Assembly (NCBI RefSeq): GCF_900115245.1
Contig: NZ_FOVT01000019.1
Location: forward strand, 39,316-103,315
Direction: 5' to 3'
Length of the DNA stretch: 64,000 nucleotides
Source of the DNA: Mesorhizobium sp. NFR06
GTDB taxonomy: Bacteria; Pseudomonadota; Alphaproteobacteria; Rhizobiales; Rhizobiaceae
Shown here: piece by piece, positions 21,211-30,300 of the stretch
Layout: each line of letters starts with the position of its first letter
Numbering within the stretch: position 1 is the first letter of the stretch
Program-made: the position numbers and the translations under genes
Notes under the pieces: generated by a model
Told to the model about the DNA's origin: nothing
The model's database searches: none
What the model saw: only the letters and a program-made list of their open reading frames with translations

Positions 21211-23208
21211 ATGCTGGCGGCAGGTAGGCCTTCCACTGGCTTAGGGGGCTATTTCGGAGTGCGAATACCTAGAGGGATCGTCAGCCTCCGGCGAGGTGGC
21301 ATCGCCGCTTCGCTCGCCTATCTGGTTCTGCTGTGCATCTCGACCGCTCTCGTGTCACCGCCGTTGGAGAATGTTCTGCGCGATGTAATGATGGTCTCGA
21401 TCTCGCCATTCACTCGCGCTCCGCCCAACATCGTCGTGGTCGCAATAACAGAACAAACCCTGGCGAAATATCCATACCGCTCACCGCTGGACCGCGGCTT
21501 CCTGGCCGACATCGTGGCCCGGATCGAGTCGGCCCACCCTCTTGTCATCGGTATCGACCTTTTGTTCGACCAGCCGACAGAGCCGCAAAAGGATGCCCGG
21601 CTCGAAACTGTTATCGAAACCGCCAGTGTGCCTGTGGTGATCGCCTCGGCGTCGCACACTGACGGCCTCACCCCGAGGCAGTTCGACTATCTCAACGCGT
21701 TCGCTCCGTCGGCAAGGCGAGGGCTTGCGGCATTGTCGCATGACAGTCTCGACGGCGTGGTCCGTGGAGCCTTTCCCGGTCGAGAAGCGGAAGCGGGATG
21801 GACGCCAAGCTTTGCTGCTGCGATCGCAGCAGCAACCGGCATTCGTCGCGGCCACTGGCCCGAGGAAATGGTCTACTACCGCACGGCAAACGGCTTGCCG
21901 TTTACCTTTCCGACCTACCCGGCGCAGGCCGTTCCGCTGGCACCCCTTAACTGGTTCGAGGGGAAATATGTTCTTATTGGAGTAGACCTACAGCAGACAG
22001 ACCATCATCAGACGCCGTTCGCACTATGGAGCGGCGCGGAAAACGGTGTTCTCCCTGGCGTTGCCATCCAGGCCCACTCGCTAGCCAGGCTCTTGTCCGG
22101 AGACAGAATAACGATCCCTTGGGCTGCGGTGGGTTACGCGCCGATGCTTCTTGTTGGGCTATTCTGCTTGTGGATCGCTTCGCGGCCGATCCCGGTGGTC
22201 TTCAAACCTGTCGCTGTCGGCGGTGCGGTGCTCTTGGTGTGGATAGGTGAGGCGTGGGCCTTCGACAGGTTCGCTATCCTCTTTCCGATGGTCGCCCCTG
22301 CAATGCTTGTGCTGGGTCTGTCGGCATTCGCTGGCTTCCTGGCTTGGAGACGGGACGCGAACGCTCGCCACTTCATTCAAAACGCGTTCTCGAAATATGT
22401 CAGTCCGGCCGTCGTTGCAGCGATCGTCGTGGATCCCGACGCTCTCCATCTCGGTGGCGAGAGGCGTGAGGTCACCTGTGTATTCACGGATGTCGAGGGA
22501 TTCACCTCACTCAGCGAGAAACTCGAGCCTGAGGTGCTCGCTGACGTATTGAACGAATATCTGGACGCGCTCTGCGAGTTGTTCATCGAGCATGGTGCCA
22601 CCATCGACAAGGTCGTCGGCGATGCGGTGGTCGGCTTCTTCGGGGCTCCGGCGGTGCAAGATGACCAGGCCGAGCGGGCCGTATCTCTGGCACTGGCTGT
22701 GCAGGACCTCGGGCAGCGGCTGCGAGAAAGATCGGCGGGAGGAGGCTATTCGTTCGCCAGCACCCGCATAGGTATTCATAGCGGGCCGGCAATCGTCGGC
22801 AATTTCGGGGGAAATCGATTCTTCAACTACACCGCCATTGGAGACACGGTAAACACCGCGGCCAGACTGGAGGGCGCAAACAAGTACATCGGGACAAAAA
22901 ATTGTATAAGCTCGGAAGTCGCGAAACAAGCAGCGCGCTTCTTGCTGCGCCCTGTGGGAGTTCTGTACCTTAAGGGCAAGAACCAAGGCATCGAGGCTTT
23001 CGAGGCAATGAGCCGTACGTCGGAAAACACGATACTTTGCCAGGAATATGCGAAGGCGTACGCCCTGCTTGCCGCCGACGATCGGCTCGCAAAAGCGGCA
23101 TTTGAGACCTTGGTCACAAACTACCCGCAAGACGCCCTGATCGCCTTTCACCATAGCCGTCTTGCAAGCGGGTGCTTCCGAGCAGACATTCATCTGGCCG
23201 ACAAATAG
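21211..23208 (+). CDS. Adenylate cyclase with CHASE2 sensor domain
   Basis: 665 residues. An N-terminal membrane helix (~33-52) leads into an extracytoplasmic CHASE2 domain (~60-285; VVVAITEQTLAKYPYRSPLD, VIGIDLLFD, GKYVLIGVD). Three membrane helices follow at ~290-380, then a class III cyclase domain (~412-590). Metal-binding Asp residues lie in CVFTDVEGFTSLSE and KVVGDAVVGFF; the Lys before VVGD and the Asp in AIGDTVNTAARLE are the usual adenine-selecting and catalytic positions. It should convert ATP to cAMP in response to a periplasmic cue. The next gene begins 12 bases downstream, so they form an operon. Confidence 0.93.
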   Translation: MLAAGRPSTGLGGYFGVRIPRGIVSLRRGGIAASLAYLVLLCISTALVSPPLENVLRDVMMVSISPFTRAPPNIVVVAITEQTLAKYPYRSPLDRGFLADIVARIESAHPLVIGIDLLFDQPTEPQKDARLETVIETASVPVVIASASHTDGLTPRQFDYLNAFAPSARRGLAALSHDSLDGVVRGAFPGREAEAGWTPSFAAAIAAATGIRRGHWPEEMVYYRTANGLPFTFPTYPAQAVPLAPLNWFEGKYVLIGVDLQQTDHHQTPFALWSGAENGVLPGVAIQAHSLARLLSGDRITIPWAAVGYAPMLLVGLFCLWIASRPIPVVFKPVAVGGAVLLVWIGEAWAFDRFAILFPMVAPAMLVLGLSAFAGFLAWRRDANARHFIQNAFSKYVSPAVVAAIVVDPDALHLGGERREVTCVFTDVEGFTSLSEKLEPEVLADVLNEYLDALCELFIEHGATIDKVVGDAVVGFFGAPAVQDDQAERAVSLALAVQDLGQRLRERSAGGGYSFASTRIGIHSGPAIVGNFGGNRFFNYTAIGDTVNTAARLEGANKYIGTKNCISSEVAKQAARFLLRPVGVLYLKGKNQGIEAFEAMSRTSENTILCQEYAKAYALLAADDRLAKAAFETLVTNYPQDALIAFHHSRLASGCFRADIHLADK

Positions 23209-23220
23209 GGCCATCATGAC

Positions 23221-24006
23221 ATGAGCCTAATGCGTCCGATTTCGCAAATCGCCTCTCTGACTCTGGTCGCGGCCATACTTGTGACGGCGCAACGCGCGGT
23301 GGCCGGCACACAGTACGTGGTCCTGTCATCTGAGCCAGTGGTGGATGAATTGCCGCCAGGCAAGCTCTTTACGCCAAGCGACATCATCAACGTTCCAGCC
23401 GGTACGGTCGTTACCCTGCTCGGCGAGGACGGAAGCGTGAATCCCATTTCAGGTCCTGCAGCCTTCGTGGTCACTGAGGATGCCCTGATGCCTGACAGTT
23501 CACAGCGGGCCGCCGACAAACAGGCAGGACCTTCAAACCTAGCCCTGATAGCGAGCTTTTTGGCAAACGAGCGTCAGAGAACCGAGTCCATCGGCAGCGC
23601 ACGCACCATCATTGACCGGTCCAAATCGAGTGGACTTGACGATCCCTGGGCGATTTCCATCGACGAATCCGCTCCTGGCTGCATCCGCAATGGCGAAGTG
23701 GTTCTGGCGCGTCAGGGGATGGGTGAGAGTGCGGTGTTCTCGGTTCGCCTCGGCGATGGAGAGCCGCTGAACGGCTTGGTCTGGAGCGCCGGCAAGCCCA
23801 CCTACTCTCTTCCGGGCCTTATTCCCACCAACGTAAAATCTTTAGTCGTCGAGACCAACAAGACATCGACGTTGATCGAAATCAAAGTGTTTCCGAAGAA
23901 CGCCGTTCTCGAAAATCCTTTGGAGGTTCTTGGATGGATGGTGAGCAGCGGCTGCAAACGCCAAGCGTTGGCCTTAGTCCGTCAGCTTGTAACAAAACAG
24001 CAATAG
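23221..24006 (+). CDS. Secreted protein of unknown function, co-transcribed with the adenylate cyclase
   Basis: 261 residues with a signal peptide (ISQIASLTLVAAILVTAQRAVA) cleaved near AVA-GTQ. The mature part starts with a beta-rich segment (~30-90; GTVVTLLGEDGSVNPISGPA, similar in feel to FecR-type or SH3-like folds), a charged linker, and a second beta-rich domain from ~140. Two Cys residues are present. It starts 12 bases after the cyclase stop. A periplasmic partner of the CHASE2 sensor is a plausible guess based only on location; no family is recognised. Confidence 0.8.
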   Translation: MSLMRPISQIASLTLVAAILVTAQRAVAGTQYVVLSSEPVVDELPPGKLFTPSDIINVPAGTVVTLLGEDGSVNPISGPAAFVVTEDALMPDSSQRAADKQAGPSNLALIASFLANERQRTESIGSARTIIDRSKSSGLDDPWAISIDESAPGCIRNGEVVLARQGMGESAVFSVRLGDGEPLNGLVWSAGKPTYSLPGLIPTNVKSLVVETNKTSTLIEIKVFPKNAVLENPLEVLGWMVSSGCKRQALALVRQLVTKQQ

Positions 24007-24199
24007 CTGTCAGCCAGGAGCCGCGCCGCGAATGATGGAGCGACTGACTAACGGCATAGTGGCGCCATCCTCAGAGTCGCCATACCGGGTATTAGGTAAA
24101 CTGGAAGGACTGGGGTTTGGGCGCGTCTGTTCAGCGGGCTTGATTGCCTGGCCGACACCTCGCTGATAGCCTTGCTTGTCAGTATTGGGGGAGGGGAGC

Positions 24200-25000
24200 A
24201 TGAAACTCCTGTTTGTGACGTTGGTAGGGGCGCTTCTTTCAAGTTCCGCGCTGGCCGACCAGTTCCCTGCCGGATTTAAGAACAATGGCCTGAACGGGCC
24301 ATTGAGGCCGGCGACGAAGGGCGGCGTCACCACATTCCAGATAATCGATCGGAAATGCAGCAGCGTGGACTACGGCGACGGCCGTGGCGAGAACGACTGC
24401 CACAATGGCAACGTACGCGCCACATTGATAGGCCCGGACGGCAGGATAGGCGAAAGCATGGAGTATCGCTTCGACCTGTGGATCGATCCATCGTTCAACT
24501 ACCCCGGCTTCTACAACGACCATGCTATAGGCTTCCTGCCGGGCGCATTGGACAGCCGCCTTCGTATCGCCAGTTGGGAGGGGCCGTTTATTCACAACTT
24601 TCTTTATATGCTGAAAGTTGACGCAACCAAAGGTGTTACCTTCCTCGGCAAAGAATGCCAGGCGCCGGCGCGCTTCGGTTCTTGGGTGGCCTTTTCCATG
24701 AAGGTCCGATGGGCGGCCGACAAGACGGGCTGGATCAGGATCGCCTGCGACGACAAGTTGATCTATACCGCCAGCAATCTCGCCACCAACCAGGCACCAC
24801 ATTGCTACATCACCAATCAGTGCGAGCCTGGCGTCGTCAAGAATCCAAAGCGGTTTACCTTTTGCCTCGGCCCGGTGATGGCGGGCTTCGGGCCCGAGTG
24901 GGAGAAGTACGGGCTCGCCTCACAGTTCACTGCGATCCAGCCTGAGGGCATCACTATCAAGATGCGCAACATCTTGGTAAAGAAAGGAGCCAAGCCGTAA
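24200..25000 (+). CDS. Secreted polysaccharide lyase-like protein
   Basis: 266 residues from ATG 24200, preceded by GAGGGGAG; an ATG 24 bases upstream lacks a good ribosome site. Signal peptide MKLLFVTLVGALLSSSALA-DQ. The mature protein looks like a jelly-roll of the heparin-lyase/PL20 type: SMEYRFDLWIDPSF, then KVRWAADKTGWIRIACDDKL and a Tyr/Lys-rich C-terminal strand pair. Such enzymes cleave uronic-acid glycans by beta-elimination. No transporter or sugar-degrading partner is adjacent, so it may trim the cell's own exopolysaccharide. The lyase assignment is from fold-level pattern only. Confidence 0.65.
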   Translation: MKLLFVTLVGALLSSSALADQFPAGFKNNGLNGPLRPATKGGVTTFQIIDRKCSSVDYGDGRGENDCHNGNVRATLIGPDGRIGESMEYRFDLWIDPSFNYPGFYNDHAIGFLPGALDSRLRIASWEGPFIHNFLYMLKVDATKGVTFLGKECQAPARFGSWVAFSMKVRWAADKTGWIRIACDDKLIYTASNLATNQAPHCYITNQCEPGVVKNPKRFTFCLGPVMAGFGPEWEKYGLASQFTAIQPEGITIKMRNILVKKGAKP

Positions 25001-25223
25001 CCAGGTTTCGGTTGGCGATTATGTGCCCGGTGATTTGGAATGAGCGCCCCGACGCCCCCTCCTTCAGTGTCGCGCAGATCGCCGCGCGAACCCGCAATTG
25101 GCCCGATGCCCAACTTACCTTCCGGCCCGCTGCCGTCCTTTTCGTCGCTTGGTGTGGGCCGTTCGCTTTCCTCGATCAGGGGATGGCCGGCAACTAGGCG
25201 TGATCCTTCGCCTAGCCCACTAC

Positions 25224-25627
25224 CTAAGTACCGCCTCGCCTTCCAATTCGTGACGCTGCCGTCATCAGCTCCTGAGTGTCGGGGCGCCGAATAGGCCGCC
25301 ATTGACTACCTCGTTGGAAGTCCAGCGAAAGACGCCATCGCGGTCCAGCAAGAACTGACCGACGAGCTGCCCAATGCCGGTGGCCATCATCTGTTGATCC
25401 GCTTCCGTGATATCGTAGCTGTCCTTCTTGTTCAGATATTCGAGCGCCGCAAACGGGTCCATCGGTTCCGGCATCTCGCCCGGCAAGTCGACCCGCATCG
25501 ACTTCACATCGCTCATCGAAACCTTTTGCGGCCATGCGCTCTCGTCTTCGGTGATCTGCATATTCGGCAATCCAAAGGCGCGGTGTGAAGTCCGCTCCGG
25601 ATCGGATGCCGCGAGCAGGCCGAGCAT
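25224..25627 (-). pseudogene. Decayed redoxin (AhpC/TSA-like) gene
   Basis: The main frame (25265-25627, minus) reads DPERTSHRAFGLPNMQ, then EADQQMMATGIGQLVGQFLL and LDRDGVFRWTSNE, which matches the C-terminal half of a redoxin family. After FGAP the frame goes off and stops, while the neighbouring frame continues DTQELMTAASRI to a stop at 25224, so there is a frameshift near 25285. The thioredoxin-fold N-terminal half with the peroxidatic Cys is absent. The piece is therefore a truncated, frameshifted relic and not a working peroxiredoxin. Confidence 0.6.
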
Positions 25628-25764
25628 CGGATGGTACGCAGGTACTCGGCGCCGTCATCTGTGAGGCCGGCATGGCGTATCCTTCGACCATCGCAACGAG
25701 CTCGGCCTGCCTAGCTCAGAGGAGCGTGCGGTGGTCGGCTGCAAGGAAACAAGGCGACTGGTGA

Positions 25765-25863
25765 ATGACGTACGATATGATGAATGGCGCCGGCATGGGC
25801 TGGATGATGGGCACGGCGCTGATCTGGGTCCTGACGCTCCTAGCGCTCGTTCTCGGGCGCTGA
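25765..25863 (+). CDS. Tiny Met/Gly-rich membrane protein, possibly frameshifted
   Basis: 32 codons: MTYDMMNGAGMGWMMG followed by one hydrophobic helix (TALIWVLTLLALVLG). Small proteins with a Met/Gly-rich N-terminus, one helix and a final LIKYL-type end are common near metal-resistance genes. Here the frame stops after VLGR, while the next frame continues ALIKYLSVDSSSK, which suggests a one-base slip near 25858 that removed the usual tail. AAGG about ten bases before the ATG is a weak ribosome site. Confidence 0.4.
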   Translation: MTYDMMNGAGMGWMMGTALIWVLTLLALVLGR

Positions 25864-25900
25864 TCAAATATCTGAGCGTGGATAGCAGTTCGAAAATAGA

Positions 25901-26518
25901 TTGTGGCACGGAAGGAGACAGGAGCGCATCCTGCCGCATCTCATCAATCTGGCGATGCGCAATCGCGAACTCGTACCTTATCGCGAGCGCGTCCTCTCTG
26001 CCGCCGAAGGCCGCGTGCTGGAGATAGGCATCGGTTCCGGCTTCAATCTGCCATTCTATTCCTCTCACGCGAGCGAAGTCCTCGGCCTCGATCCATCACC
26101 GCGGCTGATAGACATGGCCCGACGCGCCGCAGGCGGTTCTTCGGTACCAGTGACGTTCACAGAAGGGTCTGCTGAGGCGATCCCGCTCGACGATGGCAGC
26201 ATCGATACGGTGGTGACGACGTGGACGCTCTGCTCCATACCGGGAGCCGTCCAGGCACTCGAGGAGATGCGCCGGGTGCTCAAGCCTGCCGGGCAGTTGC
26301 TGTTCGTGGAGCATGGTCTGTCGCCCGAAACAAACGTCCGCAAGTGGCAGGACCGGTTGACGCCGATCTGGAAGCGCATCGGCGGCGGCTGTCATCTCAA
26401 CCGGCCCATCAAGTCACTGATTGAAATCGCCGGGTTTAGCATAGACCGGATCGACACGGGCTATGCGAGGGGCCTGAAGCCAATGACCTTCATGTTTGAG
26501 GGCCGCGCCCGTCCGTGA
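25901..26518 (+). CDS. Class I SAM-dependent methyltransferase (UbiE/Methyltransf_11 type)
   Basis: 205 residues. The SAM-binding core is clear: RVLEIGIGSGFNLPFY (motif I), LGLDPSPRLIDMAR (motif II), and TVVTTWTLCSIPGAVQALEE followed by LKPAGQLLFVEHGL. The N-terminus (ILPHLINLAMRNRELVPYR) matches this family, but the exact start is unsure because the codons just before it do not fit well and no strong ribosome site is seen. The substrate is unknown; relatives include quinone, phospholipid and arsenic-type methyltransferases. Confidence 0.8.
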   Translation: MWHGRRQERILPHLINLAMRNRELVPYRERVLSAAEGRVLEIGIGSGFNLPFYSSHASEVLGLDPSPRLIDMARRAAGGSSVPVTFTEGSAEAIPLDDGSIDTVVTTWTLCSIPGAVQALEEMRRVLKPAGQLLFVEHGLSPETNVRKWQDRLTPIWKRIGGGCHLNRPIKSLIEIAGFSIDRIDTGYARGLKPMTFMFEGRARP

Positions 26519-27358
26519 GGCCGCGGCTCGCCGTCGCGCCTTCCATCGCTTGCAGGCGCCAAGTGCGACGTACGGATTGTCGTTCGGCCTACGCTCGCGT
26601 TATGGTCGAACCTGCCACAGATTTTTACCTGCTTGTAGGTCTGGCCCCAATCGACTAATTGGCGGCTGACGACCCGCGCCTGCAAAACTGACTGAAATCA
26701 AAGCCGGCATAGGAATCTGGCACCCTACCGGCATGTGCCTACAGATCGTCGGTGCGCCGTATTCCCGTTTGCCAGAACTGGCGGTTCCTGACGGTGAGGG
26801 CGCGCACTCGCTCATAGTTCCCTGTGAGCGGACCGAAGAAGATGTCCACCCGGCCCACTGGCGAGTTTGGACTGAGCAACAGCGATCACAGATGGTTCAA
26901 AACGGCGGCGAGAATTGGAACGCCGCCGTCGAAACCTGGATTGCTGCCATTGAGGGCAAGCTCCCACCCAAAGACGTTCGCTGTTGGCAAAGCCCCCGAC
27001 AGAAGGCGCACCGTTGCCGCGGCCGGTGCAACTGCATGGCCCCTAACCGCACTTGCACGCCATAGGTGGCCATGTACATCGATATCTCCTTGGCGACAGT
27101 TGAAGTTGATCGCCTGGAAACCATGCCGGGACGCACCGAGCCGTGCCATCGTGCGAGGGGGCTGCAGCCTCACTCGGGACGTCTAGGTGGCATCTTCCGC
27201 AAGGCTAGGTGAGCCGCAGCTCATGGATTTCCATGAGATGCGGCTCACGCGTGGCCCGGTTAGGATGGAAGACCAATTCGGCAGCCCAGATGTTCAAGGA
27301 TGAGTGTTAAACAAGGCGCTGACAGTCTCCGGCTTTCATTGTCCGGTAGGAGAAGGCA
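26519..27358. other. Intergenic region with a strong inverted repeat
   Basis: About 840 bases. On the minus strand short frames (about 26745-27093) show scattered coding-like stretches after an AAGGAGATATCG-ATG, but they are broken by stops and frame changes, so at most a decayed gene is present. The end nearest the kinase gene holds the hairpin listed separately and presumably the kinase promoter. Confidence 0.5.
27209..27248. promoter_or_regulatory. Near-perfect 18-bp inverted repeat upstream of the PAS kinase gene
   Basis: Arms 27209-27226 (GTGAGCCGCAGCTCATGG) and 27231-27248 pair over 18 positions with a single mismatch around a 4-base loop ATTT. No T tract follows, so it is unlikely to be a simple terminator of an upstream gene. 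It lies 110 bases before the kinase start and could be an operator or a leader hairpin. Confidence 0.55.
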
Positions 27359-30300
27359 ATGACGACAGCGCTCAACTCACTTGGCGAACCCGATGCAGAA
27401 GCATTGCGAGCGGCTCTGATCATCGAGAGCGTAGTCGGCAATGCGTGGGCGACAGACGCTGCCGGACGGTTCAGCTACATTACTCCCACCACGTTGTCGG
27501 ATCTCGGCACGACACTGGAGGAACTCAACACTCCGTCGGAAGACGGCTCCGCGGGTTGGAAGCGGCTAATTCATCCAGACGACTATGACCGGGCTGTCGC
27601 CGTGTGGCGTCGCTGCCTTGAGACAGGTGAGCACTACAATGTGGAGCACCGCATGTTGCGCGCGAGCGGTGCTTACGGTTGGAGCCGAAGCTCCAGACAG
27701 CCGCTGCGCGATAGTGCAGGTCGTATCGTTGCATGGTACGGCACGGTGATTGACGGCGATGCGCCGTCCGGGGCCAGAGAGCGGTTCGCTGACGTCATCA
27801 GTGCAGCGCTCGAAAGGAAGGCCGCTCCCGACGCTCCGCATTCACTGAGCCTGGTCCACCCTAATGACCGGACGGCGGCGGCTCACGCAGCCGCCCGCGC
27901 CTTCTGGACGGGTGTCCCCCAGGTCACGAGACACAGGCAACTCCAGACCGATGGAAGTTATCGCTGGAACGAGACCCGGTCGGAGCCCGGCTACAGTGTC
28001 AGTGTGGACATCGATGATCTGGTAACCGACAGGGAGGCGCTCGCCAAGGCAGGGCTGGACCCCCTGGTTGAAAACGACGCCGAACCCATTCGATCGGCGA
28101 AGGTCGTTGAAAGCATATTCGGCAACGGGTGGGCGTTCGACGCGGCCGGCAGATGGATTTACCTGCATCCGTTTGCACTGAACTCCCTCGGGGTGACGCT
28201 GGAAGACCTGAACGCTCCCTTGAGAGACGGGCATACCGCCTGGAAGCGTTTGCTGCACCCGGACGACTATGAGCAGATCGCAGCCACCTGGCGCCACTGC
28301 CTGACGACTGGCGATCACTTCAATGTCGAGTTCCGCTTCCGGCGCGCGAACGGCGTCTACGTATGGGCCCGAACCTCTGCGCGGCCAGCACGCGACAGCC
28401 AGGGTCGTATCATAGGATGGTACGGCATCGCACTCGACAACGACGTCTACAAGAAAACCGTGGCGGCGCTGCGCGGTCGGGAGCGGGAACTTTCTCAGCT
28501 CGTCGACATGGTCCCAGTCCAGATCCGGCGTTTGACGCCTGAGGGCGAGCCGACCTTCTTCAATAAACGCTTGCTTGACTTCTTCGGTTTGGACGGCGTG
28601 GCGGATTTGGACAAACCGGCGATGAGCCGGCTGACGGCGGCGATACAGTCTCTCGTCCATCCCGAAGATGCGGCGCGCCTCCTGGAGACCGTCCGCCACT
28701 CCCTGGCTACCGGCGAGCCATATTCCATGAAGTATCGCATGCGCCGGGCGGACGGCGCGTACCGCTGGGTGGATGGGCGCGGTGAGCCGCTGCGTGATCA
28801 CAGCGGCGCGATCGTGCAGTGGTATGCAATCTCCATCGACATCGACGACGAGATGCGCGCGCAGGAAGCGTTGCGCGACCGGGAGCGGGAGCTCTCGCAA
28901 CTTGTCGACATGGTGCCGAGCTTCCTCTGGCGCCTGTCTGCGTCGGGCGAGCCGGTCTTCTTCAGCAAGCGAATGGTCGAGTTTCTCGGTCTCGACGTAG
29001 GAGAATACGAGAGTGCGGGAGGAAACGGTCTGACAGCCGCCATAGCGGCGGTCGCCCATCCCGACGACGCGGCCAAGCTGGAAGCTGCGCTCAATCACTC
29101 CATCGTCACCGGCGAGAGCTTCTCCCTGAACTACCGGCTGCGTCGCGCTGACGGTGTCTTTCGCTGGATGTCGGGTCGTGCTGAACCGATGCGAAACGAG
29201 GATGGAGCCGTCGTCCAATGGTACGGTCTTTCGCACGACATCGATGACCAGGTGAAGGCCGAGGAAGCGCTGCGGAAGAGCAAGCGGCAGCTTGAGCAAA
29301 TGATTGACGCCGTGCCGGTGAATATCCTGAGCTTCGCCCCTTCGGGCAGGATCACCTACGCCAGCAAGCGATACCTTGACAAGGTTGGTTCACCGCCGAC
29401 GCACATCGAGGACTTCGATGCCCTGGCCCGGGACCTGGCCCACCCTGAAGACTTTCCGACAATGTTCCGAAGGGCATCGAATGGCTTTGCGACCGGCGAG
29501 CCTTTCGTGAATCGGTTTCGTCGGCGCGAGAAGGATGGCGTCTACCGCTGGATCGAAGCGCGAGCGCAACCGTTACGGGATGCCGATGGCGCGATCGTGC
29601 AATGGTATATGGCTTCAATCGACATCGAAGACGAGATGCGAGCGCAAGAGGCATTGCGCGAAAGAGAGCGCGAGCTTCAGCAGCTTGTCGATGCCTTGCC
29701 GGTCCACATCTGGAGCTGGACGCCCGATGGCAAGCTTGCTTACGTCAACAAGCGGTCTTTGGAGGATCTCGGCATCTCCGGGGCGAACTTCGAAGATTTC
29801 ACCAGGGTGGCGCAAGAGCTGATCCATCCCGAAGATGCTCCCGAGGTGCTCCATAGGTCAGCCAATTGTCTCAAAACAGGCGACTCCTTCATCATGCGCT
29901 ATCGCCGGCGTTGGAAAGACGGCAATTATCGCTGGATAGAGGGGCGTTGCGAGCCTCTGCGCGATCGGGACGGAACGATCGTGCACTGGTACCAGGTTTC
30001 CATCGACATCGACGATGAGATGCGCGCACAGGTGGCGCTGCGCGAGAGAGAACGTTCGCTGTGGCAGCTGGTTGAAACGCTGCCGGTGATGATCGATTGC
30101 GCCGCGCCGAATGGCGAGCCGATATATCGCAGCCGTCAGCTCCGCGAATTCCTCGGATATGAGCTGGAATCATTGGACGGTAAGGGAAAATCCCGCCTGT
30201 CCAGGACACTCGACGAAGGTGTTCATCCTGACGATCTGGCGGGCGTCAAAGCGAACTATGCTCATTCGTTGGCCACTGGCGAACCATATGCGCGGAGGCA

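Noticed and set aside
26886-27173. Minus-strand coding-like stretch after an AAGGAG-ATG at about 27073
   Set aside because: The frame is broken by stops and shifts; no domain recognised. At most a decayed gene.
27842-29299. Minus-strand frame of 485 codons inside the PAS kinase gene
   Set aside because: Antisense of tandem PAS repeats in a GC-rich gene; no ribosome site or domain.
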